NCBI GenBank assembly: GCA_902728285.1
Contig: CACVBU010000182.1
Span: 284,319-348,318, forward strand
Source of the DNA: Clytia hemisphaerica
Lineage: Eukaryota > Cnidaria > Hydrozoa > Leptothecata > Clytiidae
Length of the DNA: 64,000 nt
Direction: 5' to 3'
The translations under genes were made by a program, and so were the position numbers. The notes beneath the pieces were generated by a model. It saw nothing but the letters and a program-made list of their open reading frames with translations. It had not been told where the DNA came from and did not search any database. Positions 1 to 31,400 of this stretch are shown here, in pieces (positions within the stretch are counted from its first letter, which is position 1; the number at the start of each line of letters is the position of its first letter).

Positions 1-1
1 A

Positions 2-1855
2 GACATTACATCATGGAAATACGTCCAATCAAACAACATGATCGCTGACATTGGAACAAGAAGGTGTACAACCATGACCGATGTTGACCAATCCTCCCAG
101 TGGATCAATGGATTCCAGTGGATGACGCAAGAAGTATCAGAATTCCCAGCACTAACCGCCAAAGAAATAAGGCTCAGTCAGGTGGAATTGGAACAAGCTA
201 ATCGTGAAGCCAAGATTCCTTCAACTCATTCTGTCTATCACAATCAACTAATCACTGATGAGTTTCTCAACAAAACGCAACAAAGATACAAGTTCTCCAA
301 TTATGTGGTTGACCCAAATCGCCATTCTTTCACCAAAGTTGTGCGTGTCTTCGCAATAATGTTACGTTTCATCAAACTCTGTCGCACTAAAGGGAAAACA
401 AAGACCAATTCTTCAATTAAACTACACATAATCCTTACAAATGAGGAGATATCTCAAGCTGAGAGATATTTCTTTCAGAAGGCTACTCAAGAGGTCAAAC
501 ATTTCGTCAAACAAAAGGTTGGCAAGATATCAATTGAAAAGGATGGTATTCTTCATCATATTGGTCGTTTACTGCCAGAAGACTCGATTACAGTTGCTGG
601 TAGAATGACATCAACCATGAAAGATCTTACATCAACGTCATTTTGTGTGCCAATCATCGATAAACACTCACCATTGGCTGTCAGCATAATCAACGACATC
701 CACTGGAATAGCACCGTCAAACATTCTGGTGTTGAAACAACTTGGCGAGAAGTCCTCAAGACCGCATACATCTTAGAAGGAAGATCACTCGTCAACTTCA
801 TACGTTCTTCATGTCCACGCTGTCGCTATATCAACAAAAAGACAATCGCTGTGGAAATGGGACCACTTTCACAAGACAACCTTATCATCGCACCTGCATT
901 TTACATATCACAAGTGGATCTTGCAGGACCATTTTCAAGCTACTCGCAACATCACAAACGCACTACTACCGTAAAGATATGGCTGGTTGTATTCTGTTGC
1001 GCCACAACAACTGCTGTTAACATCAAAGTAATGGAGGATTACTCTACTACGTCGTTTTTGCAAGCCTTCACACGTTTCTCCTGTCAGGTTGGATATCCTA
1101 ACAAACTTCTGGCAGACGAAGGAGGTCAGCTCATCAAGGGCTGTGAGACAATGAAACTCGACATTGTTGACATTGCATTCCAACTTCATCGAGATCAAAG
1201 AATCAACTTTGAAACATGCCCAGTTGGTGGTCATAATCATCATGGCCGTGTTGAGAGGAAAATTCGTGAGGTCAGATCATCCTTAGAAAAATCAATGCAC
1301 AACGAAAGACTTTCAATCATACAGTGGGAGACAATGGCAGCCATCCTCACAAACTCCATTAATGATGCACCAATAGCTGTTCGAAACGTGAAAGGAAACT
1401 TCGAAATGGGAGACTTGCTAACACCCAACCGCTTAATCCTTGGGCGAAACAACAATCGTGGCCCAAGTGGTACCTTATCTGTTGAAAATGATTATGACAA
1501 GATTATCCGATCGAACCAAAAGATCTACAACGCTTGGTTTGACTCATGGCTAGTGTCACACGTTCCAAATCTTATTGAACAACCAAAATGGTTCAACTCA
1601 AACAAGCACGTCAAGGCTGGTGATATCGTTCTGTTCACAAAACAGGATTCCGTCATTTCATCCACGTATCAATATGGGATTATCAAAGAAGTGAAAGTGG
1701 ATCGTGATGACAAAATACGAAAAGTTGTCGTTGAATACCAAAATTCATCTGAAAATGTAAAACGTCTGACTACAAGATCTGTGAGATCACTGATATTAAT
1801 TCACTGTGTTGATGAACTAGATCTATCTAAAGAACTTTTCAAGTGTTCAACTTGA
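2..1855 (+). CDS. BEL/Pao integrase (partial pol polyprotein)
   Basis: The frame is open from the window edge, so the ATG at 38 is internal and the N-terminus is missing. The first residues resemble the W-x-Y-V-x-x-x-x-N-x-x-A-D-x-G-T-R linker after RNase H that is typical of Pao/BEL pol. An H-H-C-C zinc-binding region follows at about 700-825 (the two cysteines in a CPRC). The integrase core carries a D-D-E set: D at 917-919 (VDLAG), D at 1115-1117 (ADEGG) and E at 1253-1255 (GRVER), the last two 46 residues apart. The C-terminus (about 1610-1800) matches the DUF5641-type tail of BEL/Pao integrases, with GDIVLF followed by a GII..V segment. Integrase joins element cDNA to host DNA. No frameshift is seen in the visible 617 codons. 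Confidence 0.9.
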   Translation, partial: DITSWKYVQSNNMIADIGTRRCTTMTDVDQSSQWINGFQWMTQEVSEFPALTAKEIRLSQVELEQANREAKIPSTHSVYHNQLITDEFLNKTQQRYKFSNYVVDPNRHSFTKVVRVFAIMLRFIKLCRTKGKTKTNSSIKLHIILTNEEISQAERYFFQKATQEVKHFVKQKVGKISIEKDGILHHIGRLLPEDSITVAGRMTSTMKDLTSTSFCVPIIDKHSPLAVSIINDIHWNSTVKHSGVETTWREVLKTAYILEGRSLVNFIRSSCPRCRYINKKTIAVEMGPLSQDNLIIAPAFYISQVDLAGPFSSYSQHHKRTTTVKIWLVVFCCATTTAVNIKVMEDYSTTSFLQAFTRFSCQVGYPNKLLADEGGQLIKGCETMKLDIVDIAFQLHRDQRINFETCPVGGHNHHGRVERKIREVRSSLEKSMHNERLSIIQWETMAAILTNSINDAPIAVRNVKGNFEMGDLLTPNRLILGRNNNRGPSGTLSVENDYDKIIRSNQKIYNAWFDSWLVSHVPNLIEQPKWFNSNKHVKAGDIVLFTKQDSVISSTYQYGIIKEVKVDRDDKIRKVVVEYQNSSENVKRLTTRSVRSLILIHCVDELDLSKELFKCST

Positions 1856-1933
1856 ATATATGATTAATGGGAAAATTCAAATAAATTGTTTTTTTTTCAA
1901 ATACAAATATATTTTTTTCAATTCAATATTTTT

Positions 1934-1943
1934 GTGGGGGGAG
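1934..1943 (+). other. polypurine tract of the LTR element
   Basis: A GTGGGGGGAG run lies between the pol stop and a TGTTAC start, which is the expected position of a plus-strand primer. Its last base directly precedes the presumed LTR. Confidence 0.6.
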
Positions 1944-2685
1944 TGTTACAGCATCAGCTGCAGTTTTGTTTGTTTTCAGTTTCATGTTCTTTTGGTCTTT
2001 TCAGTTTCCTGCCTTTTGGCATTTTTTCAGTCTGGTCTGTGTTTTGTCTTGTTTTTGCATTTGGAGTTTTTTGTCCCTTTTGGCCATTTTTATGTTAATT
2101 TATGTTAATTTATTCATCAAATCAATATTTATTTAGTCAACTTTGCTTTATTTTTGCATAATTAATTTATAAATTTTTGGTCTGTATTTTACACATCAAA
2201 GTGCATAAATTGCAGAGTCACTCTCAGACCTGCAATTCTTTTCACAAGAGACACTTGAAGGGTGAACATCAAATTCAATAATTCAAATTCAAACTCAAAC
2301 ATCTTTTCACATTTCACAACATTCACACCCAGGCTAGCTGGTAAGTTTGCTTTTCAGTGTTTGTTTTTGTTTGCCATTTTTGCCTGGGTGCTTTCTTTTT
2401 GCTTAGTCATGCACTTGTAGGATTTAGGTCGGCCATCTTGGATTTTTATTTTCTACTTACATTTTTTCAACATAGACATACAAATTATACATATACTCTT
2501 AGATTTCATTTTTCAATTCAAATATTCAAATCAATCTTTGTACTGACATATAAATTTCAAATTAGACTTAGATTTCAGACTTATATTTTTCAAACTTATA
2601 CTTTTCAGACTTAGAGACATTTTGTAAGACTTAGTCAAATTTTTCTCTTTTAGTTTGAACACATTCACATCAAGTGTTACGAACA
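1944..2685 (+). repeat. putative 3' LTR
   Basis: The segment begins TGTTACAGC directly after the polypurine tract and can be ended at GAACA (2685), giving TGTT...AACA termini and about 742 bp. It is T-rich with many ATTCAAATT-like short repeats. The 5' LTR is outside the window, so the exact right end is inferred. TGT...ACA ending at 2687 is equally possible. Confidence 0.5.
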
Positions 2686-2783
2686 CAGCCTTCTATTGTC
2701 ACCCTTCATTGTTTCTGCCCCAACAGTAGCGTTAATGTTAACAAAAATAAAATGCATAAATTATCTATTTCTTTATTCCGTAG

Positions 2784-22517
<19,734 letters not shown>

Positions 22518-24086
22518 TATGCTGGATAAATTTGCTCAGTCATGTACAGAATGCCTGAGACAAGATGCCATTAACCAGAATATGATTGGCGCTGTTAGAA
22601 ATAGACCACAGGCTTATTTATGTACCATACTTGAAAATACTGCCTTGGTTATTACAGAAAACGAACGTTATATGGTTATGGAAAAGAAAGATAGATTTGG
22701 ACTTGTCTCCAATGGAAAGTTTGAAACGGAAGCTTTCTTTGAAATTTGAAAGCATTTAATATATGAGTGGTACAACCTCATGATTTCGAAAAAACTGCAA
22801 CTGTTGTTTTTATTGAACACTGATAATACGTAAAACAGTTCGAGACTCGATGGAGATTTATCCTGGGTGTGCAATTTGATAACCATTTTTTAACTTTATT
22901 TTTTAAATATTTTTAGAAAAACCGACTACTTCAAAACATTACCGAAGTCAAAAGATTTTTTCTCATGCTATACACCTTTTCGACCGTATCGGGCTTTTTT
23001 CCGTTTTACCACCCTGAAACCGTCCCAGTCTTTTTTCGTACCTAAAGACAATAGAAAAAAGTGTAAAAAAGGATTGGATCAAGTTTAAGGTGGTTAATAA
23101 AATAATAAAGTGGCACGCGCCTGACCGCGCGACTACGGTCGAAAAGGTCTTATAATACAGCTCAAGAAATCTTTGATAAAAATCGTTAAATAAATCCACT
23201 TTTCCGGTTTTCAGGTTCAATAGTAGAATGTAATTTTACGAACGGCTTGTACGTACCAAAAAAAGATGTGTTTTTCCTTAAAGTGAACATTTTTTAAGTC
23301 ATTTACAATGGGAAAGGTTTTTTAAATAGCTTTATATGATGTCATTGTACGTTATTATTTGAAATATACTTCTATAATTAGAAAAATGTTACCTGTGGGA
23401 ACAAAGTCCAGCAATTCTATCAATATCCAATATCTTCATCATAATATGCTTATTTATATTTCATGTCAAATGTTGTACAATTCTTCTGGGACCTATTACG
23501 AACATTTCCTTTGCTCCTATAAATAATCAAATGTAAATACTAAATCATCAATTCTAGATCGAGACACTGGTTATTAATCATAGATTTTTCTTCTACAATT
23601 TTAAGCTCTGATTTCGTTTATTTTTTGAAAGTCTTTGACTGGTTTAGCATTATCCAAGACCTCAAATAATAACCATGGTTATTTTTGATCGCATTGAATA
23701 TGGAAAGAAAGTAATATCAAAGTTTGAATGCGGCACTCTCTAAAATTATTCGAAACTTTTAAGTCAAAATTTTATACCTTATTACATGAATATTACTAGG
23801 CAAGTATTCATTATTAATTTTTGAGTTCTTTCAGCCCAGCCATTTTGTGCTTGTTAATTTCGCTTAGCGAAAGTATTACGATAGCCTTTCTGCGGCGGCG
23901 GCGGCGGCGGTGTCATCGGAAAAAAAATTAGAAAACGAAAGTGCTTGATACGGTGGACGAACTCACTAAATTTAATTTACAAATTACACGCTCGTATAAC
24001 CACGGACGATTTTCGCGGGTTTTCTTTGGATTACGTCATATATCTTTGTGTCTTTAGCTCCACAGTTTTGATTTTTTCTTTATTTT
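22518..24086 (+). other. EFTUD2 3' flank
   Basis: The probable 3' UTR is followed by AT-rich intergenic DNA. The only repeat is a short GGC trinucleotide run at about 23892-23911. No gene is supported here. Confidence 0.5.
23096..23101 (+). terminator. candidate polyadenylation signal downstream of EFTUD2
   Basis: The first AATAAA I noticed in the transcribed strand after the EFTUD2 stop lies 579 bp downstream. There is no proof of use, and a variant hexamer closer to the stop is possible. Confidence 0.25.
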
Positions 24087-26035
24087 CTTATAAGCATATA
24101 CTTTATAAGAATCAAATCAATAACTCTTGATAGACGGTAATATACCTTTCGGTAATTAGTTCTTACAAAGTAAACAAAGTATGGCGCACAATATGAGCAT
24201 ATTTATTTTTCTTATAAGCATATACTTTATAAGAATCAAATCAATTACTCTTGATAGACGGTGATATACCTTTCGGTAATTAGTTCTTACAAAGTAAACA
24301 AGGGATTGCGCACAACATGACCTTATTTATTTTTCTTATAAGCATATACTTTATAAGAATCAAATCAATAACTCTTAATAGACGGTGATATACCTTTCGG
24401 TAATTAGTTCTTACAAAGTAAACAAAGGATGGCGCACAATATGAGCATATTTATTTTTCTTATAAGCATATACTTTATAAGAATCAAATCAATAACTCTT
24501 GATAGACGGTGATATACCTTTCGGTAATTAGTTCTTACAGAGTAAACAAAGTATGGCGCACATTATGAGGATATTTATTTTTCTTATAAGCATTTACTTT
24601 ATAAGAATCAAATCAATAACTCTTGATAGACGGTGATATACCTTTCGGTAATTAGTTCTTACAAAGTAAACAAGGGATTGCGCACAACATGACCTTATTT
24701 ATTTTTCTTATAAGCATATACTTTATAAGAATCAAATCAATTACTCTTGATAGACGGTGATATACCTTTCGGTAATTAGTTCTTACAAAGTAAACAAGGG
24801 ATTGCGCACAACATGACCTTATTTATTTCTCTTATAAGCATATACTTTATAAGAATCAAATCAATAACTCTTAATAGACGGTGATATACCTTTCGGTGAT
24901 TAGTTCTTACAAAGTAAACAAAGGATGGCGCACAATATGAGCATATTTATTTTTCTTATAAGCATATACTTTATAAGAATCAAATCAATAACTCTTGATA
25001 GACGGTGATATACCTTTCGGTAATTAGTTCTTACAGAGTAAACAAAGTATGGCGCACATTATGAGGATATTTATTTTTCTTATAAGCATTTACTTTATAA
25101 GAATCAAATCAATAACTCTTGATAAACGGTGATATAGCTTTCGGTAATTAGTTCTTACAAAGTAAACAAGGGATGGCGCACAATATGAGCTTACTTATTT
25201 TTCTTATAAGCATATACTTTATAAGAATCAAATCAATAACTCTTGATAGACAGTGATATACCTTTCGGTAACTAGTTCTTACAAAGTAAACAAGGGATGG
25301 CGCACAATATGAGCATATTTATTTTTCTTATAAGCATTTACTTTATAAGAATCAAATCAATAACTCTTGATAGACGGTGATATACTTTTCGGTAATTAGT
25401 TCTTATAAAGTAAACAAGGGATGGCGCACAATATGAGCTTATTTATTTTTCTTATAAGCATTTACTTTATAAGAATCAAATCAATAACTCTTGATAGACG
25501 GTGATATAGCTTTCGGTAATTAGTTCTTACAAAGTAAACAAGGGATGGCGCACAATATGAGCTTACTTATTTTTCTTATAAGCATATACTTTATAAGAAT
25601 CAAATCAATAACTCTTGATAGACGGTGATATACTTTTCGGTAATTAGTTCTTATAAAGTAAACAAGGGATGGCGCACCATATGAGCATATTTATTTTTCT
25701 TATAAGCATTTACTTTATAAGAATCAAATCAATAACTCTTGATAGACGGTGATATAGCTTTCGGTAATTAGTTGTTCCAAAGTAAACAAGAAACGGCGCA
25801 CAATATGAGCTCATTTATTTTTCTTATAAGCATATACTTTATAAGCATAAAATCAATAACTCTTTATAGACGGTGATATACCTTTCGGTGAATAGTTTTT
25901 ACAAAGTAAACAAGGGACGGTGCATAATATGAGATTATTTATTTTTCTTATAAGCATTTACTTTATAAGAATCAAATCAATAACTTTTGATAGACGGTGA
26001 TATTACCTTTGTTTATTAGTTCTTAAAAATTAAGC
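24087..26035 (+). repeat. 124 bp tandem (satellite-like) array, about 16 units
   Basis: Units begin CTTATAAGCATATACTTTATAAG at 24087, 24211, 24335, 24459, 24583, 24707, 24831, 24955 and so on to 25947. The spacing is exactly 124 bp at every unit start I checked, with no indel over 15 periods. Each unit contains GATAGACGGTGATATACC, TTCGGTAATTAGTTC and a GGCGCACAATATGAG segment. Units 2-5 and 6-9 share variant patterns (GGATTGCGCACAACATGACC; ACAGAGTAAAC), so a four-unit, 496 bp block was duplicated. The last unit decays after 26000. Confidence 0.95.
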
Positions 26036-26380
26036 AACAGTTGTTCTTCAATTGGTCTCTTTTTTTAGCGATTTTAAGCCTCGTTGTTATTTAAAAAAGT
26101 GTTTCGTCAAGGCTCGATGTAAAGTAGATTTCAAATTGGCTTCAATCTCTACTTCTTGTTTTTCCTATGTAGTTTAAATTCTAGGCGAAATTTTCGACTT
26201 TAAGTCGTCTTGTTTAAATTTCTGATTGTTGATCTTTCCTGCACAATGATATTATAATGCAAGTGTATTATCGAGGGCATATCATTAATGTCTAAAACGC
26301 ACTGCGAAGTAAGTATTAACGACAAACTAATAAAGTTTACTACACTACTTATTTCTTGATCAACAAATAGTCATCAAATA

Positions 26381-27269
26381 CACTCATTTCGTTTTATAAG
26401 CATACTGAAGCTCAAATTTCCAGAAAAATTTAGCATATGCTAAGCATACCTTGAGGCTCAGGCAAAGAAACTTCTAGAATCATAATTTCCAAAACTTCAG
26501 AAAATAACAGAAGAATGAAGAAGAGAATTACAAACAAAATTGGTGATTTTATTTTTGTTTAATCTCTTATAAATAACACAACTTATAATAACAACAACAT
26601 TCGAAAACAATAGAATGTCTTCATTTCTCTCAAGATTAAAGATAGGGGAAAATCCCGGGGGGGTCACTCATATGATCTGGCCTACGTCATGTGCCGCGCT
26701 TAAGGGTGGGGTTTTTCGTTTTTCTGCATCCCAAAATGCACTGTAAGGGTGTGTTTCTGTGAGATTGCACTGCAAGGGTCGAATTTTAAAACAAATTCAA
26801 AATAATTGTTAAAAAGAAAGGTTTTTACTTCTCGTTTGTTTGAAAAAGTTTCTATTGTCTGATAATTACAGCTGACAAGAATAATTTTCTCAGTTTTTCT
26901 TTGAAACCAGTTGAAACAGAAAATTTCCCAAGCTTCTTCTCTTCACGCAGATATACAGCTGAGAAATATAGTGCACTAGAAGGGTTGGGTGAATCAAGAG
27001 AAAAATGCACTGAAAGGGTACCTTTTCAGCCATATTGAACTGCACTGTAAGGGTACGATTTTGAAAAGCAGATTTTGCGCGGCACATACCGTCGTTTCAA
27101 AATCGAGTGCCCCCCCCCTGGGGGGAAAATGCGCGAAATTTTTTACCCCCCTTCATAATTTTTTTACCAAGCATAGGGTTAAGCATAGTCGAGGCTCAAA
27201 ATTGAACTTTACCTAAGCATAGTGAGCTTCAGCCGAAATTTACCGTATGCTTATAAAACGAAATGAGTG
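26381..27269. mobile_element. TA-flanked TIR element carrying a nested insertion
   Basis: The inverted ends CACTCATTTCGTTTTATAAG are flanked by TA at 26379-26380 and 27270-27271. The inner arms share GAAGCTCA/TGAGCTTC-type sequence. A second element is inserted at 26654-27122, so the original was about 410 bp. A lone similar end (ACTCATTTT...ATAAGCATAC) occurs at about 49180-49216. Confidence 0.85.
26654..27122. mobile_element. CCCGG-type transposon with 8 bp TSD (copy 1)
   Basis: GGGAAAAT flanks both sides (26646-26653, 27123-27130). The ends are CCCGGGGGGGTCACTC on the left and GAGTGCCCCCCCCTGGG on the right. The interior repeats a GCACTGTAAGGGT-like motif several times. It shares GGCACATACCGT and the GCACTGTAAGGGT motif with related copies. 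Confidence 0.75.
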
Positions 27270-27761
27270 TACGACAGAGATAGAACATTAGAAATTCAGA
27301 TGTTATCATTCCAGCCGCGGCTTTCTTATGGTATTCCCAACAACGGCAAACCAAACCAAACCAAAAAAATATATCGATATATCGATATATCCAGATATAC
27401 AACGTATAGCAATGTGCTCTCCCGGTTATTACCATAATGGCTTTATGGCAACTCCTGAACTTGGGCACAGGATGTATGTATCCAGATATATTTACAAAAT
27501 TTATCGTTTCATTTAAAGATTTTTAACGAGGCGGCATAATGACGATTCTACAAAAATACAAAGGAGATGGATGTCCAGTCGTTTATATATTCATGTTCAA
27601 TGGAAAATATCGCGAAAACATTTTGTGAAATCTCGATTTCCGCAATACGTACGCTCCCTCTAAATGGTCCTATTGTTTTGCTTTTACATTTTAGTTTACT
27701 TACGTTTTAGAACTCTTTTGCTTTTGTTCTCAAAAATTCCTATCCGTATCTGGGCTAAAGT

Positions 27762-28101
27762 CCCGGGAGGGGGTACTAAGGTTGTGAGCTGACGGGGGGG
27801 GGGTGCCGCCCGACTTTCGACCCTCGGACCCTTACCGGGACTAAAAAGAAAAGGAGAAAAAAAGAAAATTTTGTGAATTTTATGACCCTTACCGGGACAA
27901 ATTTGACCAAATTTTGACCAAATTTCGATCTTTCTGGGGGTAAAAAGTTGAAATTTTCCTATTTCTCCTACCCTTAGTGGGACTGAAATTTGATTTTCTA
28001 ATTTTTCCGACCCTTAGCAGGACTTTGGAAATCCAAAAAAGGTACCCTTAAGGGCGGCACATACCGTACCCGCCATTTGCCTAAGTACCCCCCCCCCCCG
28101 G
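27762..28101. mobile_element. CCCGG-type transposon with 8 bp TSD (copy 2)
   Basis: GCTAAAGT flanks both sides (27754-27761, 28102-28109). The ends are CCCGGGAGGGGGTACTAAGG and its approximate inverse containing a run of C. The interior repeats CCCTTACCGGGAC-like motifs. At 340 bp it is close in length to the copy at 61148-61489. The G next to the duplication makes the exact edge ambiguous by a few bases. Confidence 0.7.
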
Positions 28102-28441
28102 GCTAAAGTCCTAAACCCCCCCCCGTACCCCCCCCCCCCCTGAAAAATTATATCACGTGTTGAGTGTTGATGTCAGCAAAAAATTTCAAAAGACCAAGGT
28201 TATAAAGTGAATATAGTCGGGTTCACTCAGAATTTAATATGAAATTTGAGCAATGTTTCATATTGTCGCCATAATGTGAAACTCGAGAAACTTTAAGCTA
28301 CCACGTTACTCTCCGTGCTGGTATGAAGGATCACAGAATATGAGTTCCTAACAAGTCCGACTGAACACCAACAGATCAAAAGAAAAAAGTTGCAGTCAGA
28401 TCAGGAAGTCTTTAATTCTACTGACGAAAAATAAATCAAGA

Positions 28442-31400
28442 ATGCCAAGAATTGATGCTTCTAGACTTGCTGGAGGCAAAAGAAAAGTGAAGTCTTTTGC
28501 CTACACTTGCTCTCGAAATACTTTAGCTGCTATCAATACAATTTTCATTGTGAGTATACATACAGACATATTTTTTATCAATCTTTTTGAGAACCACCAA
28601 TCAGTCTAGACTTAATAACCCCTGCTTGGCAAACGATATCATCGACCAGGATGCAAGTGAAATTTTTCAATCTGTAGACCTAGATGGGGTTTCGGTTATT
28701 ATCAGTTCGGGTGAGGGTTGGAGCTCGAGAGTCCAAATACAAGGCCAAAGGCCTTCTTCTTATATATAGGCTATGGGGCACTCATTGTATATACCCTGTG
28801 ACTTAACTTAGGATCCTATAGCCCAGGGGATGTCAATCAAAAATTTCGATTATCGAACCAATCGAACTCAATCGAAACCAATCGAACTGATTGGTTGAAT
28901 CAATCGAACTCAATCAAAGTGATTGATCGGACAATCGAACCCAATCGAATATTTACATTTTTTTCTCGGTTGATTGGTTTCGATTCACTCCGATCGAGTT
29001 CGATTGATTCGATCGATCAATTCAATTGAGTTCGATTGGTTTCGATTGAGTCCGATTGGTTTTGATTGAATCAGATTGCCTTCGATTAAGTTTCCTTTTT
29101 GTGCTTGAGGATTAAAAAGTCCGAACAATACCATAGAGTTGTTTAATATCGACATACATCTTGCAATCTCGACATAGCTGTAGGCTGGTCTTCGAAATAA
29201 AAAATCAAACATAAACAAATACATACCAAAGTTATCAATCAATCACTAAATTGTTCTCTCTCTCTATCCACGTCACAGATTGTTAATATAATATGAGAAA
29301 TGTGAACTGTTATTACTTATATTTGAAAAGAACACTTTAACGATGTAGTAATCACTAAAAAACTAATTAGCATGCTTTCAACGAAGATGCCCAAATCACA
29401 ACAACATTTTGCACGCGAGGAATTTTTTAGTAGACCTTTTTACCGTGAACCGAAAATAATTAAAAGAACCCGGTTTCCTTATGAATTTGAAAAGGGACTG
29501 GGTGTGCTAGATGCGGCGCCTAGAAGTTTAGCACGGCCTCCTAGCGCCTAGAGCGTGTGCTTGCAATAAATAATAAGGAAATGGAAACCAGGTCGACTAA
29601 GCGCGCAAATTATTTTTATCACGTGACTTGAAGCGTAATAAAGTTGTAAAATTTTAATGATGGACACAAGAAAGTTACGAGGAAGTTTGCATGCGTTCGT
29701 GCGTTGTGTAAAACTGCTTATAATTTGGCTGTTTTTTTAATTGAAAGGATTGCAATGTTTACTGAACTTCTAGTTTGATGGATGAACTTGTTCGATAAGA
29801 ATGATACCAAGAATTTCATTCAAGGTTTGTTTTGATTATTTTACAGATCCGGTGTCGAGATTGCAAGACGTATGTCGAGATTAGACGATCCTACGGTAAC
29901 GCTGTGATCGTCTCCTTTCTACCCTTATCGGCTCCCTTTACGTCAGCTCTTATTGGCGTTATTTTTATCGTCGCTGACGTAATAAGGGCCAGCAATAAAG
30001 GGGCCGGCGTAAAAAGGGCCGACGAGGTAAATAGTCTTCTATTCCTTTTACGCTACGACAATGAAAGCCTAGATGTAAGTCTAAGCCAATCGGAAACGAT
30101 TGATCGAATCAATTGAACCCGATCAAACTCAATTGAAGTAATCCATCGGACAATCGAACCCAATTGAAATTTTACATTTTTTCCGACTTGGATTGATTTC
30201 GATTGTCCGAACGATCACTTCGATTGGGTTCGATCGATTCGATCAATCATTTCGATTGAGTTCGCTTGAGTTTGATTGATTCGATTGACAATCAAATTCG
30301 ATTGTGTTCGATTGACATCCCCTGGTATAGCTAGGGATACCCTGTCAGGGGTACTGGTAGGGTTGGGAGCTTTTTCAATTACGGTCTGTAAATTATATGC
30401 TAGGCTGGTGGGATCACAAATAACTTGTTTGCGCTGCCGTCTGACCGACTGTTAGGTTTTCTTACTTTTCCAAATCTTTTTTAAGAGTCTGAAAGTGGTA
30501 AAATAGTCAGAATTTTATCTGATTTCATCCATCCCCTCCTTCGCTTCACCTGCCATCTATATTTTAAGGGGTCACTCACATATCAATTCTTCCTACGTCT
30601 GACATCCAATACACCTCATCGGAAATTCCACCTCCTCGTGTTGTTGCTCCGCGACACTTTTTGGGAGGTAAACAAAGAGCGATATTGATGCCAAAAGAGC
30701 CTCCAAATCAACTGAAGAACCACCGAAGTTGTTGTTTTTCTCTTTCTTATAGCTTCTGCTTAGCATCTTGAAAGCTTTGTTTTGTTTGTTTTTTTCAAAT
30801 TCACTGAAATGAGGTGTATTTTTAGATATAAGCAAATGAGTTCTTGCTTTACGCGGGAATATACCGCCTCGTTCAGCTGACCAAAATGGCACAAAAATGA
30901 CAAAATGACCTGTCAAGACATTTTAATATCTTTTTGTTTGGTAAAGCAACCAATTTCAAATAATCTTGACAAGGAATAAATAAGCTTTTCATATAGCCAA
31001 ACAGAATTACCAAAGCTTTTACCAAAAAAATATATATCAAAGATTCAATTTCAGCCATTTTCAGCCAAATCCAACTTTCGTTCTTGCTGGGGCTTCGTGG
31101 AAACTTATCCTGTCCATGTGTAAACATTCCAGTATGTTTGTTATGTACTTGACTACCCGTTGTCAAACCAGGATAAGACGGGGGCATTGCAATAAAAAGT
31201 TATGCAAGAAAAACTAAAAATATAATTTCGACCTCAAAAGGTGACTTTCTTTGCCAATAACTTTTGATAAAATTGTTTCCCTAATTTCCCCTTTTCAGTA
31301 GGTCTTCCCATGGTTTCTGCCCCCCCCCCTTCGTCAAAAAAATTGCCTTTTAAAAAAGGGGGATTTTTGTCATTTTTTTTTTAAATAAGGGGGGATTTTT

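Larger units (their letters stand above)
1..2685 (+). mobile_element. BEL/Pao-type LTR retrotransposon, 3' part
   Basis: The left edge of the window lies inside the pol region of an LTR retrotransposon. In order it shows the end of an RNase H/linker region, a complete integrase, a stop codon at 1853-1855, a purine-rich tract at 1934-1943 and a putative 3' LTR. The element lies upstream of the first visible EFTUD2 exon, so it probably sits in an EFTUD2 intron; this cannot be proved because the earlier exons are off the edge. The integrase frame is uninterrupted, so the copy may be young. Confidence 0.85.

Noticed and set aside
24087-26035. Regular array resembling a CRISPR locus
   Set aside because: The whole 124 bp unit is repeated with no unique spacers, and the window is eukaryotic. 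It is a tandem satellite-like array.
27357-27405. ATATCGATATATCG run as a relative of the ATCGAT elements
   Set aside because: It is a short AT microsatellite without termini, duplication or the conserved core.
29832-30116. 94-codon frame inside element A
   Set aside because: It runs through the repeat array and the conserved non-coding core and has no motif of a transposase.
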